Shown in pieces: positions 26,056-34,076 of a DNA stretch of 35,280 nt. The stretch comes from Candidatus Treponema merdequi. GTDB lineage: Bacteria > Spirochaetota > Spirochaetia > Treponematales > Treponemataceae. The notes beneath the pieces are model-generated. The model saw only the letters and a program-made list of their open reading frames with translations. It was not told where the DNA came from and ran no database searches. Positions within the stretch are counted from its first letter, which is position 1; the number at the start of each line of letters is the position of its first letter. The stretch is from the NCBI GenBank assembly GCA_018064525.1, contig JAGHVB010000084.1:1-35280 (forward strand), read 5' to 3'. Position numbers and translations under genes: made by a program.

Positions 26056-27249
26056 CTAAAATTCTTCAAGCAGAGAATTCAAAAACAATCTTCCGGTTTC
26101 TGTTAAAACGTAATAAACGTCATCATCTGTTTTTTTTATTTCTGCTTTGCCGTCTTTTACCCATTTTTCAAAAACTTTATTTCTAAATACACTTACTTCC
26201 TCTATCTGTTTACAGAATCTGTTTTCATATCTCTTTTTAGAAACACCTTCTGAAAGACGAAAGTTCATCATAAAAAATTCAAACTCTTCGGTCTTCCTGT
26301 CAATAATTTCTTTTTCAAGTGGAATTTGAAAACAGCCGTTTCTACTTTCAGAAAAATTTTTCCAGTAAGAAATATATTTCTGAATGTCAGAAGTATTTGT
26401 ATACCTTTCAGATTTTTTTTCTCTGTAAAAAAATGAACCTGTTGCACCAGCTCCGCAGCCGATATAATTTTCAAGATGCCAGTAAACGCAATTATGTCTG
26501 CTTTGATTTTCTTTATCTTTTGAATAATTTGAAATTTCGTATTGCACAAAACCGTTATCCTGCAGATAATTTTTTGCAAAAAGATAAACTTCATCACTGA
26601 CATCATAATCAAAATCTATTTTTTTATTTTCAATCAGTTCAAAAAGTTTCGTTCCTTCTTCAACACAAAGTGAATAAAGCGAAAAATGTCCAGGATTAAA
26701 ACTTAAAAGTTCATCGATATTTTTTTTAATATCATCTTTTGTTTCGTAAGGAAGTCCTGCTATCAGATCTACTGAAATCTTTTTTGAAAAGTTTTCTGAA
26801 ATGATTTTCAACGCAGAAAGAGATGTTTTTCTATCTGCCCTTCTTTGAATTAATTTTAATGTTGAATTTTTCAATGACTGAATTCCAAGTGAGATACGAT
26901 TTATAAATGACGACTGAAGAAAAGAAATCAATTTTTCAGAAACATCATCAGGATTAAGTTCAATCGTTGCTTCAAAAGACTGACTGATTTTAAAATTATT
27001 CTGAACACATGAAAAAATTTTTTGAAGAAGTTCAATTGATAAAAGGCTTGGTGTTCCACCACCGATGTATAAAGTGTTTAAAACTGTATCGCAATATTTT
27101 GAAGAATAAAAAACTATTTCATTGCAAAGAGCTTCTGTATAATCTTCAAAATAATTTTCGTATCCCGGTCTGCTGAAAAAATCACAGTAAATACATTTTG
27201 ATCTGCAAAAAGGAATATGAATGTATAACGAGATTCCGTTTAAACTCAT
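26056..27249 (-). CDS. hemW: HemW-type radical SAM protein (heme chaperone family)
   Basis: This 397-residue radical SAM protein has the iron-sulfur motif CxxxCxxC (C15, C19, C22, in CRSKCIYCDF). It also has LYIGGGTPSLL and the family stretch HNCVYWHLENYIGCGAGATG. The fourth Cys that true oxygen-independent coproporphyrinogen oxidases (HemN) have just after the third is Asp-Phe here, which points to HemW. HemW proteins bind heme and are found even in organisms with little heme metabolism. The start overlaps the end of lepB by 4 nt (ATGA). The C-terminal part has the winged-helix-like domain of the family. Confidence 0.9.
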   Translation of the reverse strand: MSLNGISLYIHIPFCRSKCIYCDFFSRPGYENYFEDYTEALCNEIVFYSSKYCDTVLNTLYIGGGTPSLLSIELLQKIFSCVQNNFKISQSFEATIELNPDDVSEKLISFLQSSFINRISLGIQSLKNSTLKLIQRRADRKTSLSALKIISENFSKKISVDLIAGLPYETKDDIKKNIDELLSFNPGHFSLYSLCVEEGTKLFELIENKKIDFDYDVSDEVYLFAKNYLQDNGFVQYEISNYSKDKENQSRHNCVYWHLENYIGCGAGATGSFFYREKKSERYTNTSDIQKYISYWKNFSESRNGCFQIPLEKEIIDRKTEEFEFFMMNFRLSEGVSKKRYENRFCKQIEEVSVFRNKVFEKWVKDGKAEIKKTDDDVYYVLTETGRLFLNSLLEEF

Positions 27250-27953
27250 AAAAATTTAAATCGTTTTACAGGAAAATAAAGTACAAGAGCTTTTGCTACA
27301 AGTTCACTTTTATCAACAATTCCCCACATACGGCTGTCAAAACTTGAGTATCTGTTGTCTGCCATTACAAAATATTGATTTGGTCCGAGTATTACAGGAG
27401 TAAATCCAGCTTTTAATCCGACAGAATCATCCCAGTTTTGCGGAAGCTTTTTTATTTCAATGTTATATGACTTTTTTGTAAGTTCAAATTCTGTCAGAAA
27501 ATGTTTTTCATCCTGCGGCTTTATGTAAATCATAAAATTTTTCATATAGACGGTATCGCCTGGCATTCCGATTATTCTTCTCAAAACCATTCTTGAACTC
27601 AGATCTTCTGTCTCATTGAAATAACTTTTTTTCTGGAATGTAAAAAAAGAAATCAGGGAGCTGAGTAATTTCTGATAAATATTTTCAACCGGAGAATTTT
27701 TATCAATGAGAAAAACATCACCTCTGTCACAGGTTCCTTTTACAGGACTTACAAATACAAGAGAATTTTTAGAAATATCAGGCCCCATCGAATCAGACTG
27801 TTCCTGAACAGGATAAATTACAAAAGATAAAACAAGATTTAACGAAATGAAAATTAATATGAAGTTTATAATACCGATGAAAATTCTTCTGTGAAGTTCT
27901 TTTTTCATACTGAATGAAAGTCTGTACAAATCTTTACTGATGTTTTTTTGCAT
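27246..27953 (-). CDS. lepB: Signal peptidase I homologue with altered catalytic lysine
   Basis: The 235-residue protein has one N-terminal membrane helix (about 25-48) and a periplasmic domain with the box order of signal peptidase I. The serine box is QSDSMGPDI (S55, M56), the lysine box is VLRRIIGMPGDTV (123-135), and the last box is MADNRYSSFDSRMWG (197-211). In the lysine box the residue that is the catalytic Lys in E. coli LepB (KR before the conserved hydrophobic-GxPGD stretch) is Arg (R125). The Arg is encoded by AGA and the frame is intact, so this is not a frameshift effect. The enzyme may be altered, inactive or a paralogue. It has no clear ribosome site and a short predicted leader. 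Confidence 0.85.
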   Translation of the reverse strand: MQKNISKDLYRLSFSMKKELHRRIFIGIINFILIFISLNLVLSFVIYPVQEQSDSMGPDISKNSLVFVSPVKGTCDRGDVFLIDKNSPVENIYQKLLSSLISFFTFQKKSYFNETEDLSSRMVLRRIIGMPGDTVYMKNFMIYIKPQDEKHFLTEFELTKKSYNIEIKKLPQNWDDSVGLKAGFTPVILGPNQYFVMADNRYSSFDSRMWGIVDKSELVAKALVLYFPVKRFKFL

Positions 27954-27970
27954 AATGTCAATGATAACAC

Positions 27971-27999
27971 ATTAAAAACTGCTTTTCAATATTTAACAA
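27971..27999 (-). promoter_or_regulatory. lepB: Predicted lepB-hemW promoter
   Basis: On the minus strand TTGTTA (27994-27999) and TTTAAT (27971-27976) are separated by 17 nt. The start point would be about ten nucleotides from the lepB ATG. The divergent smpB promoter lies directly beside it. Confidence 0.4.
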
Positions 28000-28007
28000 A
28001 AGAATGC

Positions 28008-28036
28008 TTGTTGTACATACAGCTTTAGTTTATAAT
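28008..28036 (+). promoter_or_regulatory. smpB: Predicted smpB promoter (leaderless start)
   Basis: TTGTTG (28008-28013) and a perfect TATAAT (28031-28036) are separated by 17 nt. The expected start point (near 28043) is within about two bases of the smpB ATG at 28045. No Shine-Dalgarno sequence lies between them. Confidence 0.6.
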
Positions 28037-28044
28037 GTAATATT

Positions 28045-28506
28045 ATGGCAGAAAGTAAAAAAATTGCAGAAAACAAAAAAGCAAGATTCAATTACAGCAT
28101 CGAAGATTCAATCGAATGCGGAGTTGTTCTCGAAGGAACAGAAGTCAAATCAGTAAAAGCAGGAAACATTTCTTTTTTGGACTCTTTTGCCGAAATTATT
28201 AATAATGAGGTTTGGGTTAAGAATTTTCACATAAGCGAATACTCTTACTCTTCAATTTTTAACCACAATCCTGACAGACCAAAAAAACTTCTTCTTCACG
28301 AAGATGAAATAAAAAGATTAAAAAGAAAAGTTGAGGAAAAAGGTTTTACACTTATTCCACTTGATTTTTATCTTAAAAACGGAAGAGTAAAAATAAACCT
28401 TGGACTTTGTAAAGGTAAAAAAATGTTTGATAAAAGAGCATCTATAAAAGAAAAAAACCTTAACAGAGACATGGCACGCGACTTTAAGAAAAATCTTAAT
28501 TCGTAA
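28045..28506 (+). CDS. smpB: SmpB, tmRNA-binding protein
   Basis: SmpB brings tmRNA to stalled ribosomes for trans-translation. The 153-residue product has normal length. It shows the family features KKIAENKKARFNYSIEDSIE, GVVLEGTEVKSVKAGNISF, RPKKLLLHEDEIKRL and the basic tail KGKKMFDKRASIKEKNLNRD. The start is fixed by homology, since the protein begins where SmpB proteins usually do. There is no ribosome site before the ATG, and the promoter is so close that the mRNA is probably leaderless. The tmRNA gene itself is not in this window. Confidence 0.96.
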   Translation: MAESKKIAENKKARFNYSIEDSIECGVVLEGTEVKSVKAGNISFLDSFAEIINNEVWVKNFHISEYSYSSIFNHNPDRPKKLLLHEDEIKRLKRKVEEKGFTLIPLDFYLKNGRVKINLGLCKGKKMFDKRASIKEKNLNRDMARDFKKNLNS

Positions 28507-28555
28507 CAAATAAGACAAGCTGTTTGTTTACAGAAATGGAGAACTGTTTAAGAAA

Positions 28556-29491
28556 ATGTTTTTGACAAAGAAAATTACATCAATTTGTTTTCTCTTGTTT
28601 GCGTTTTGTTTTAACGCTTTCTGTCAGGAACAGTATACAGTTTTTTATTATGGAAACATTGCAGAAAATGCACAGGTCAATCAGATAAACATTTCACAGG
28701 ACCTTGTTACAGCACAGATAAGAACAATTCCAGAAATGACTCTTGTTGATTACAGAAACAGCGGTCTCAAAGAAAATTTTCTTAAACTTTCAGACGAAGA
28801 AATAAAAAACCTGACAGATGAAACAATTTTCAATTTAATTCCAGAAAATGAAAAACTTCAGACAACTCCAAAAGCTGTAATTTTCTTTATAAAAATAGAC
28901 AAGACTGAAGACGAAACCTGGATCTGTACATATTACGCTAAAAATCTTGAAACAGAAAAAATTACTTCAATACAAAAAAATTTCGAAACATTTTACAAGA
29001 TTCTTGCAGATGCAAAAAATACAATTGCAGAACTTCTCTCTCAGGCAGCACAGATCAATCTGACACAAAATCAATCACAGACAAGAACTCCGAAAGAAAA
29101 CATAAATGACATTGCAATGACAATTGAAGGTGTCAGCGGAACATGGAACGGAGAAAAAAACATTACAAAAATTATTCTGATGAGAAGCGGTCGAGGCTTT
29201 GTAATTTTTTCAAATGGTGCATCGATGAATATTGCTGTTGAAATTGAAAAAAAACAGAATGATCACAAAATGTTAAAGATAACACAGCAGGGAAATTTCA
29301 ACGCGTCTTTCTACCCTGATATTCCACGCCAGAAAGTTCTTGAATATGCAGAAAATGCTTCTCCAATCCAATGGACATTCATGCTTACAGGAAGCGGAAC
29401 TCTATCAGGTTTTAAAAACACTCTCGGTCTTGACGATTCTGACAGCATAGGACCTAAAACTGAACGCGTCGAATGGAAAAAATTAAATTAA
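28556..29491 (+). CDS. Secreted or outer-envelope protein of unknown function
   Basis: I do not recognise this 311-residue protein. It has a signal peptide (KKITSICFLLFAFCFNAFCQ) with a possible cleavage near FNAFC-QEQ; a loose spirochaetal lipobox ending at that Cys is also possible. The mature part has two regions. A first domain (about 24-155) has alternating strands and helices. After a Gln/Asn/Thr linker (about 160-185), a second domain is beta-rich (GVSGTWNGEKNITKIILMRS, VIFSNGASMNIAVEIE) and resembles small beta-barrels of periplasmic proteins. It follows smpB by 49 nt with no clear promoter of its own, so co-transcription is likely. The ribosome site is weak. Confidence 0.75.
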   Translation: MFLTKKITSICFLLFAFCFNAFCQEQYTVFYYGNIAENAQVNQINISQDLVTAQIRTIPEMTLVDYRNSGLKENFLKLSDEEIKNLTDETIFNLIPENEKLQTTPKAVIFFIKIDKTEDETWICTYYAKNLETEKITSIQKNFETFYKILADAKNTIAELLSQAAQINLTQNQSQTRTPKENINDIAMTIEGVSGTWNGEKNITKIILMRSGRGFVIFSNGASMNIAVEIEKKQNDHKMLKITQQGNFNASFYPDIPRQKVLEYAENASPIQWTFMLTGSGTLSGFKNTLGLDDSDSIGPKTERVEWKKLN

Positions 29492-29515
29492 AAACATCTT
29501 TCAGTAAACAGAAAA

Positions 29516-30082
29516 TCAGCAGAAAATTTTTACAACACCTTCGCGTATTACTTTCACATTTCCATCTGCAACACTTACAATCGTAGAAGCAACCCCGCCA
29601 ATTCTGTCTCCATCATCGATGATCAAAGAAACTTCATCTGAGAATTCTTTTTTAATATCATTAATTTTTTCAAGAACTGGAGTTCCGCTTCTGTTGACGC
29701 TTGTTGAATATACAGGCTTTTCTATCTGACGAAGAATTTCTAAAAGCCATTTTTCATCAGGACATCTGAATGCTGTTGTCGTCTTTGAAATTTTATTATT
29801 TACGATAACTGTTAAAGGTCCCGGCCATAATTTTAAAATTTTATCCGGAATTTCATCATCAGTAAATTTTTTAATATCATCAGGATTTCCAATCAGCTGG
29901 ATGAAAGGTTTACTTTCTTCACGGCCTTTGATTGTCCGTATTTTTTTATCTGTGGAATTTTCATCATCGACAATCCCGCTAAAGCCATAAACAGTATCAG
30001 TCGGAATTATCACGACCTTACCTTTTTTGAGACAGTCAACGCATTTTTGAATTGAATCTTTATCAGACTTGAGGCATATCAT
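29516..30082 (-). CDS. tsaC: TsaC/Sua5/YrdC-family threonylcarbamoyl-AMP synthase
   Basis: The enzyme makes threonylcarbamoyl-AMP from threonine, bicarbonate and ATP, the first step of the t6A modification of tRNAs that read ANN codons. The 188-residue length fits the short TsaC form without the extra Sua5 domain. Motifs include GKVVIIPTDTVYGFSG (21-36), the K-x-R region IKGREESKPF (51-60), WPGPLTVIV (86-94) and STSVNRSG (126-133). The start overlaps the end of the upstream membrane-protein gene by 20 nt and has no strong ribosome site, so translation may depend on that gene. The convergent neighbour ends 24 nt away with no visible terminator between them. Confidence 0.9.
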   Translation of the reverse strand: MICLKSDKDSIQKCVDCLKKGKVVIIPTDTVYGFSGIVDDENSTDKKIRTIKGREESKPFIQLIGNPDDIKKFTDDEIPDKILKLWPGPLTVIVNNKISKTTTAFRCPDEKWLLEILRQIEKPVYSTSVNRSGTPVLEKINDIKKEFSDEVSLIIDDGDRIGGVASTIVSVADGNVKVIREGVVKIFC

Positions 30083-30560
30083 ACACAGGAATACCAGCTA
30101 CAGTTTCATATTTTTTCTTCTTAAAAGAAATGTTCCCGTAAGATATATCATATAAAAGCATTAAAATAAAGACCAGGCCGCCTACAATAAGTCCGCCTGC
30201 TTTGCAGATCCATTCAGGAACAAATACAACAGGCTTTGACTTCATTACAGTCCCAGTTTCATACATAAGTTTTGAAACCGACCCCAGACCTTTAATTTTT
30301 ACTATTTTCTCACCATCTCTCACAAAACCGAGTTTTCTGGCATAAGCAGCAATTACATCTTCATCATTTGCAATAGCAGTTTTTTCAAGCTTAAGTTCTT
30401 CATTAAGATTCTGAATGTCCTGAGTATTAGCACTGATCACTCTTTTCTGTTCAATAAGCTGATTTGTAGCCCAGAATCCGTTCCTTCCACAAGTAATACA
30501 GATCAATACATAGACTAAAGTGCCTGCTAAAACTGCCAATAAATACTTCACGGTTTTCAT
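30063..30560 (-). CDS. FtsB/DivIC-like membrane protein with an extra C-terminal membrane helix
   Basis: The 165-residue protein has a short cytoplasmic start, a membrane helix (about 5-25) and a coiled coil (about 33-65, NTQDIQNLNEELKLEKTAIA). Then comes the segment DEDVIAAYARKLGFVRDGEK (67-86). This last segment closely follows the pattern of FtsB/DivIC septum-formation initiators, in which the coiled coil is followed by a short conserved stretch ending in a G-E motif. Unlike typical members, it continues into a second membrane helix (about 117-140) and a Lys-rich tail. FtsB-type proteins act in the divisome with FtsL and FtsQ. It overlaps tsaC by 20 nt. No clear ribosome site precedes the ATG. 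Confidence 0.6.
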   Translation of the reverse strand: MKTVKYLLAVLAGTLVYVLICITCGRNGFWATNQLIEQKRVISANTQDIQNLNEELKLEKTAIANDEDVIAAYARKLGFVRDGEKIVKIKGLGSVSKLMYETGTVMKSKPVVFVPEWICKAGGLIVGGLVFILMLLYDISYGNISFKKKKYETVAGIPVYDMPQV

Positions 30561-30714
30561 GATAAGTAAACTATCGGTATATTTTTTTATTTTCTTAAAT
30601 CAAATTATATGATATAATATGTAAAATAAATTTAAATTTATGTGCAGAAATTGACCACTTCTGCCGATATATAATTGAATAATACTAAAATTTCATGCTT
30701 TTAAGGGGAAAATT
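30561..30714. other. AT-rich divergent intergenic region
   Basis: This 154-nt gap separates the divergent FtsB-like and acidic-protein genes and should hold promoters for both. TATAAT-like elements occur at 30613-30618 and 30670-30675 but neither has a well-spaced -35 box. A GCCGATAT (30663-30670) resembles a sigma-28 -10 element, again without a matching -35. An AAGGGGAA ribosome site precedes the ATG at 30715. Confidence 0.4.
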
Positions 30715-33135
30715 ATGAGTAATTCAGACGATACAAACGAACTTGACAATTATGGCGTTTGGGTAAAAAAACCGCCAAAGGATATACCGGTCGATGATTC
30801 AGAAATCATGGATGATTCATTCAATTTAGATACAGATCTCCCCGATTTTAGTTCTCTTGAAGAAAGTTCTGACGCCGCAATGGAAGAACCTTCTGTAGAA
30901 GAACCTGTGGCAGAAGAAACAGTAGCAGATAATCCGATAGACGATTTTGATATTTCAGTTGATGGAATTTCAGAAGAAACTCTTGAAGACCCGTTTGCAG
31001 ATGTCGATTTTGGAACTGCTGCAGCTGATAATTCATTTATTGAAGAAACACCTGCAGAAGAACCTGTTCAGGAAACAGCAGATGCAGCTGCTGAAGTTGC
31101 AGAAGATGATTTTAATCTTGATGACATTAAAATGGACGACATTGATTTCAATGTTGATTCAGATATTTCAACAGATGATATTTTCACAGAATCTGAAGAA
31201 CCAGCCGCATCTGATGATACAGAAGCTGCTTTTGAAGAAGAAAAATCAGAACCTTCCCTTGATGACTTTAATGTAGAAGAAATTACAGAAAAAACAGAAG
31301 AACCTGCTGTTGATTTTGAAATTGATGAAAATGTAAATACAGAAATCGCAACAGATTCTTCAGAAATAAGTATTGATGAAATGCAGGATGGAGAAATTGA
31401 TCTAGACAACTTCCTTGGTGATTCAGAGTCTTCTGAGAGTTCATCTGAAGGAGAATCTGTAGATGTTTCTGCAGACTTTGGTCTTGACGACAGTTCAACA
31501 GACAGCGTTGATCTTGGAGATTTCCTTGGCGACAGCGACCTTTCTGATTTTGGTGCTGAATCAAAACCAAAATCAGAAGAAATTGTAGATGAAACTCCTC
31601 TTGATATCAATCTTTCGTTTGATGAAAGTGCAAATTCTTTCAAAACTGAAGAAACAGAAGCAGAAACAGCTGCAGAAACAGCAGGCGAAGAAGAACATTC
31701 AACAGGTGAAAGCATAGATACAGAATCTATTGATATTTCAGACTTTGGAATTGATGATGAAGATTCAGGATTTGTAGAACCTGAAGATTCTATCGGTAAA
31801 GAAAAACAGGAAGTTATTGATTACGATATGAAAGTTACAGCCGACAGTGATGACGATGTTTCAGTTTCTGTAACTGATGTCATTTCTGGAAATATTGAAA
31901 ATGAATCAGTTTCAGAACAGATTCCGGAAGAAACAGAAGTTGAAGCTTCCCCTGCTGAAGATCCTGGAATTTCTGCAAAGGGCCAGGAAATTTTACAGCA
32001 GATTGTCGGAGAGCTTGCTTCACTTAAAGACGAAATCAAAAATCTTAAAAATGATTTTGCAGAAATCAAGACACACGGATCTGATTTTGAAATTAAAAAT
32101 CAGGAAGAAGAAAATACTGGTTTCTTCTCAGATGGTGATGAAGATGACACAATCGCTCTTTCTGGTGATGAGTTAAGCAACATTCTTAACAACGCAGAAT
32201 TTCTTGATGAAAGTGAAGAAAATTCTGAAGATTCTTCTGAAACTCCAGCTGTTGAAAATACAGAAATTGAAGATTCATTTATCGAAGAATCAGTTGATAA
32301 TGAAGAAAATATTATTGAAGAAGATGCAGCTGCAGAAGAAACAGTTTCTTCTGACAATCAGTTTGAATCAACAATTGATGAAAGCGCTTTTGATGACAGT
32401 TCAATTTTTGATGAACATGCAGATGAAGACGTTCCTGTTGAAAATCCTGTAATCAGCGAAGATCTTCCGGAAGAAATTGAAATTCCAAAACTTGATGATG
32501 AATCAGAAAGTCTTGAATCAACAGATATTTTACCTGATATTTCAGAAGAATCAGAAAAGACTGATGACGCAACTATAGAAATGGATCCTATCGATTCCAT
32601 TTTTACAGAAGATACATCAATCGCTGATTCTTTGACAAATGAAAAAATTGATTACATTTCTGAAGATTCAGAAAATCCGGTAAACGGTGATGCTCTGGAT
32701 TCACTTGATTTACCTTCACCTACTCTTGATGATGATACAGAACAGCCATCTGACGAAATTGATTTTTCAGTTGAAGAAGAACCTGAAGTAACAATTGAGG
32801 AAGAACCAGTAATTGAAGAAACTTCAGTTGAGGAACCTGAAATTGAAGAAACACCTGTTGAAGAACCTGTTTTTGATACAGTAATTTCTGAAGAGGCTGG
32901 AACTGATGAAGTTCCTGCTGAAGATGATGTTTCAATTTTTGAAGAAGAAAAATCTCAGGAACCAGTTGTTTCAAATGAAGAAATAACTGGAGACCTTAAA
33001 TCAGAAATCAAATCAGTTCTTTCATATATGGATCAGCTTTTGGAAAATCTGCCGGAAGATAAGATTTCAGAATTTGCACAATCTGAACATTTTGTAACAT
33101 ATAAAAAACTTTTCCAGGAACTTGGACTTTCATAA
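30715..33135 (+). CDS. Very acidic 806-residue protein, probable intrinsically disordered scaffold
   Basis: I do not recognise a named family. The protein starts with a short conserved-looking motif (NELDNYGVWVKKPPKDIP, 8-25). It continues as several hundred residues of Asp, Glu and Ser with many short EEP/VEEP/EIEE elements. Three islands stand out: a coiled coil (about 423-450, ISAKGQEILQQIVGELASLK onward), a DDTIALSGDELSNILNNAEF segment (about 479-498) and a helical C-terminal domain (about 758-806, LKSEIKSVLSYMDQLLENLP and EHFVTYKKLFQELGLS). There is no signal peptide or membrane helix, so it should be cytoplasmic. This layout suggests a flexible scaffold with a few binding modules. The next gene starts in its stop codon (TAATG). 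Confidence 0.85.
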   Translation: MSNSDDTNELDNYGVWVKKPPKDIPVDDSEIMDDSFNLDTDLPDFSSLEESSDAAMEEPSVEEPVAEETVADNPIDDFDISVDGISEETLEDPFADVDFGTAAADNSFIEETPAEEPVQETADAAAEVAEDDFNLDDIKMDDIDFNVDSDISTDDIFTESEEPAASDDTEAAFEEEKSEPSLDDFNVEEITEKTEEPAVDFEIDENVNTEIATDSSEISIDEMQDGEIDLDNFLGDSESSESSSEGESVDVSADFGLDDSSTDSVDLGDFLGDSDLSDFGAESKPKSEEIVDETPLDINLSFDESANSFKTEETEAETAAETAGEEEHSTGESIDTESIDISDFGIDDEDSGFVEPEDSIGKEKQEVIDYDMKVTADSDDDVSVSVTDVISGNIENESVSEQIPEETEVEASPAEDPGISAKGQEILQQIVGELASLKDEIKNLKNDFAEIKTHGSDFEIKNQEEENTGFFSDGDEDDTIALSGDELSNILNNAEFLDESEENSEDSSETPAVENTEIEDSFIEESVDNEENIIEEDAAAEETVSSDNQFESTIDESAFDDSSIFDEHADEDVPVENPVISEDLPEEIEIPKLDDESESLESTDILPDISEESEKTDDATIEMDPIDSIFTEDTSIADSLTNEKIDYISEDSENPVNGDALDSLDLPSPTLDDDTEQPSDEIDFSVEEEPEVTIEEEPVIEETSVEEPEIEETPVEEPVFDTVISEEAGTDEVPAEDDVSIFEEEKSQEPVVSNEEITGDLKSEIKSVLSYMDQLLENLPEDKISEFAQSEHFVTYKKLFQELGLS

Positions 33136-34046
33136 TGGGACTTCTTTCTCATATTTCCAAATCAGAGCCTGCTGAAAATACAGAAACCAAAGAATCAGAA
33201 AAAAAAGTTTCTGTAAAAAAAGCCGGCTCAGGTTTACTGGCAAAAGCATCAAAAGCTACAGTAAAAACATTTTCCTCATTTCAGGAATGGGCAAAATCAA
33301 ATGGTTTTGACCATTGCGGTCTTTTTACAAACATCCGTGGAATGATGGTAATTACTCATTCTTATGGAATCGACGCACAGACAATTGCAAGTTCTGTCTC
33401 ATCAAAAGATTTCTGGAAAGGAACGTTAAAGAAAGAAGAACAGATAATAAATTATTCAAAAGATGATCAGGATTTTTATAATTATCTTCAGTTTTTTTCT
33501 TTTGAAATGAAAAACAATGTTTCTCATATTACGTTTGTAAAAATCAATGATAATTCAAATTCTTCAATTCTCATGATTTATAAACTTAATTCAGACAGGA
33601 ATATTTCCATTTCACAGGAAGCAATAAACAGTCTTACCATAAATAATTCTGACATTAATTACGAATTTACTTTTGAAAATTCTGCAGAACTTAAAAAACA
33701 TGAATACCAGCTTTTGCAGATTGATCTTTCAGAAACTGTAAATTCTGCAATAAAAGAAATTCAGCTTCCAGAAGCAGGAATTAAAAATGCTGTTATGGAA
33801 TGTATTTATAATGAAATTTTCGATCTATTAAAGACAGCTTTTCCTGAACCAAATTATGTTTCATTCAAAAATAATTCAATTGTAAAAATTGCTTTTTCTT
33901 ATAGTGAAAATTTTGATGACATACTTCTTCAGTCACATATCAATCTCTTATTAAATGAGCTCTTATGTAAACCTGAAAAATATCTTTCACTTGTAAACAA
34001 CGGAAAGACAAACGATTCTGAAAAAGTCATCAATTTCTTAAATTAG
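33135..34046 (+). CDS. Unrecognised 303-residue protein coupled to the acidic protein
   Basis: I do not recognise this protein. A Lys/Glu/Ser-rich start (about 1-45) is followed by a globular region. A first domain (about 46-150, FQEWAKSNGFDHCGLFTNIR, GMMVITHSYGIDAQTIA) looks like a mixed alpha/beta sensor-type fold, and a C-terminal helical part has several Leu- and Asn-rich helices. There is no signal peptide, membrane helix or catalytic motif I can name. Its ATG overlaps the stop of the preceding gene, so the two are translated together. The Maf-like gene starts 30 nt downstream. The arrangement suggests it partners one of them, but this is inference. Confidence 0.8.
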   Translation: MGLLSHISKSEPAENTETKESEKKVSVKKAGSGLLAKASKATVKTFSSFQEWAKSNGFDHCGLFTNIRGMMVITHSYGIDAQTIASSVSSKDFWKGTLKKEEQIINYSKDDQDFYNYLQFFSFEMKNNVSHITFVKINDNSNSSILMIYKLNSDRNISISQEAINSLTINNSDINYEFTFENSAELKKHEYQLLQIDLSETVNSAIKEIQLPEAGIKNAVMECIYNEIFDLLKTAFPEPNYVSFKNNSIVKIAFSYSENFDDILLQSHINLLLNELLCKPEKYLSLVNNGKTNDSEKVINFLN

Positions 34047-34076
34047 CTTTTTAGTTTTTTAAGAGGGGAAATAATA

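Noticed and set aside
30663..30670. GCCGATAT resembling a sigma-28 -10 element ahead of the acidic-protein gene
   Set aside because: No TAAA-type -35 lies at the needed 14-16 nt spacing; the nearest TAAA (30633-30636) is 26 nt away, so it was not called as a promoter.
27954..30714. A tmRNA or tRNA gene near smpB
   Set aside because: No acceptor-like ends, T-loop (GGTTCGA-type) or cloverleaf was seen in the gaps around smpB or elsewhere in the window.
30848..32974. Many long open frames in other phases across the acidic-protein gene
   Set aside because: They are shadows of the repetitive GAA/GAT/TCA codons; translations are low-complexity Ser- or Leu/Gln-rich and lack ribosome sites.
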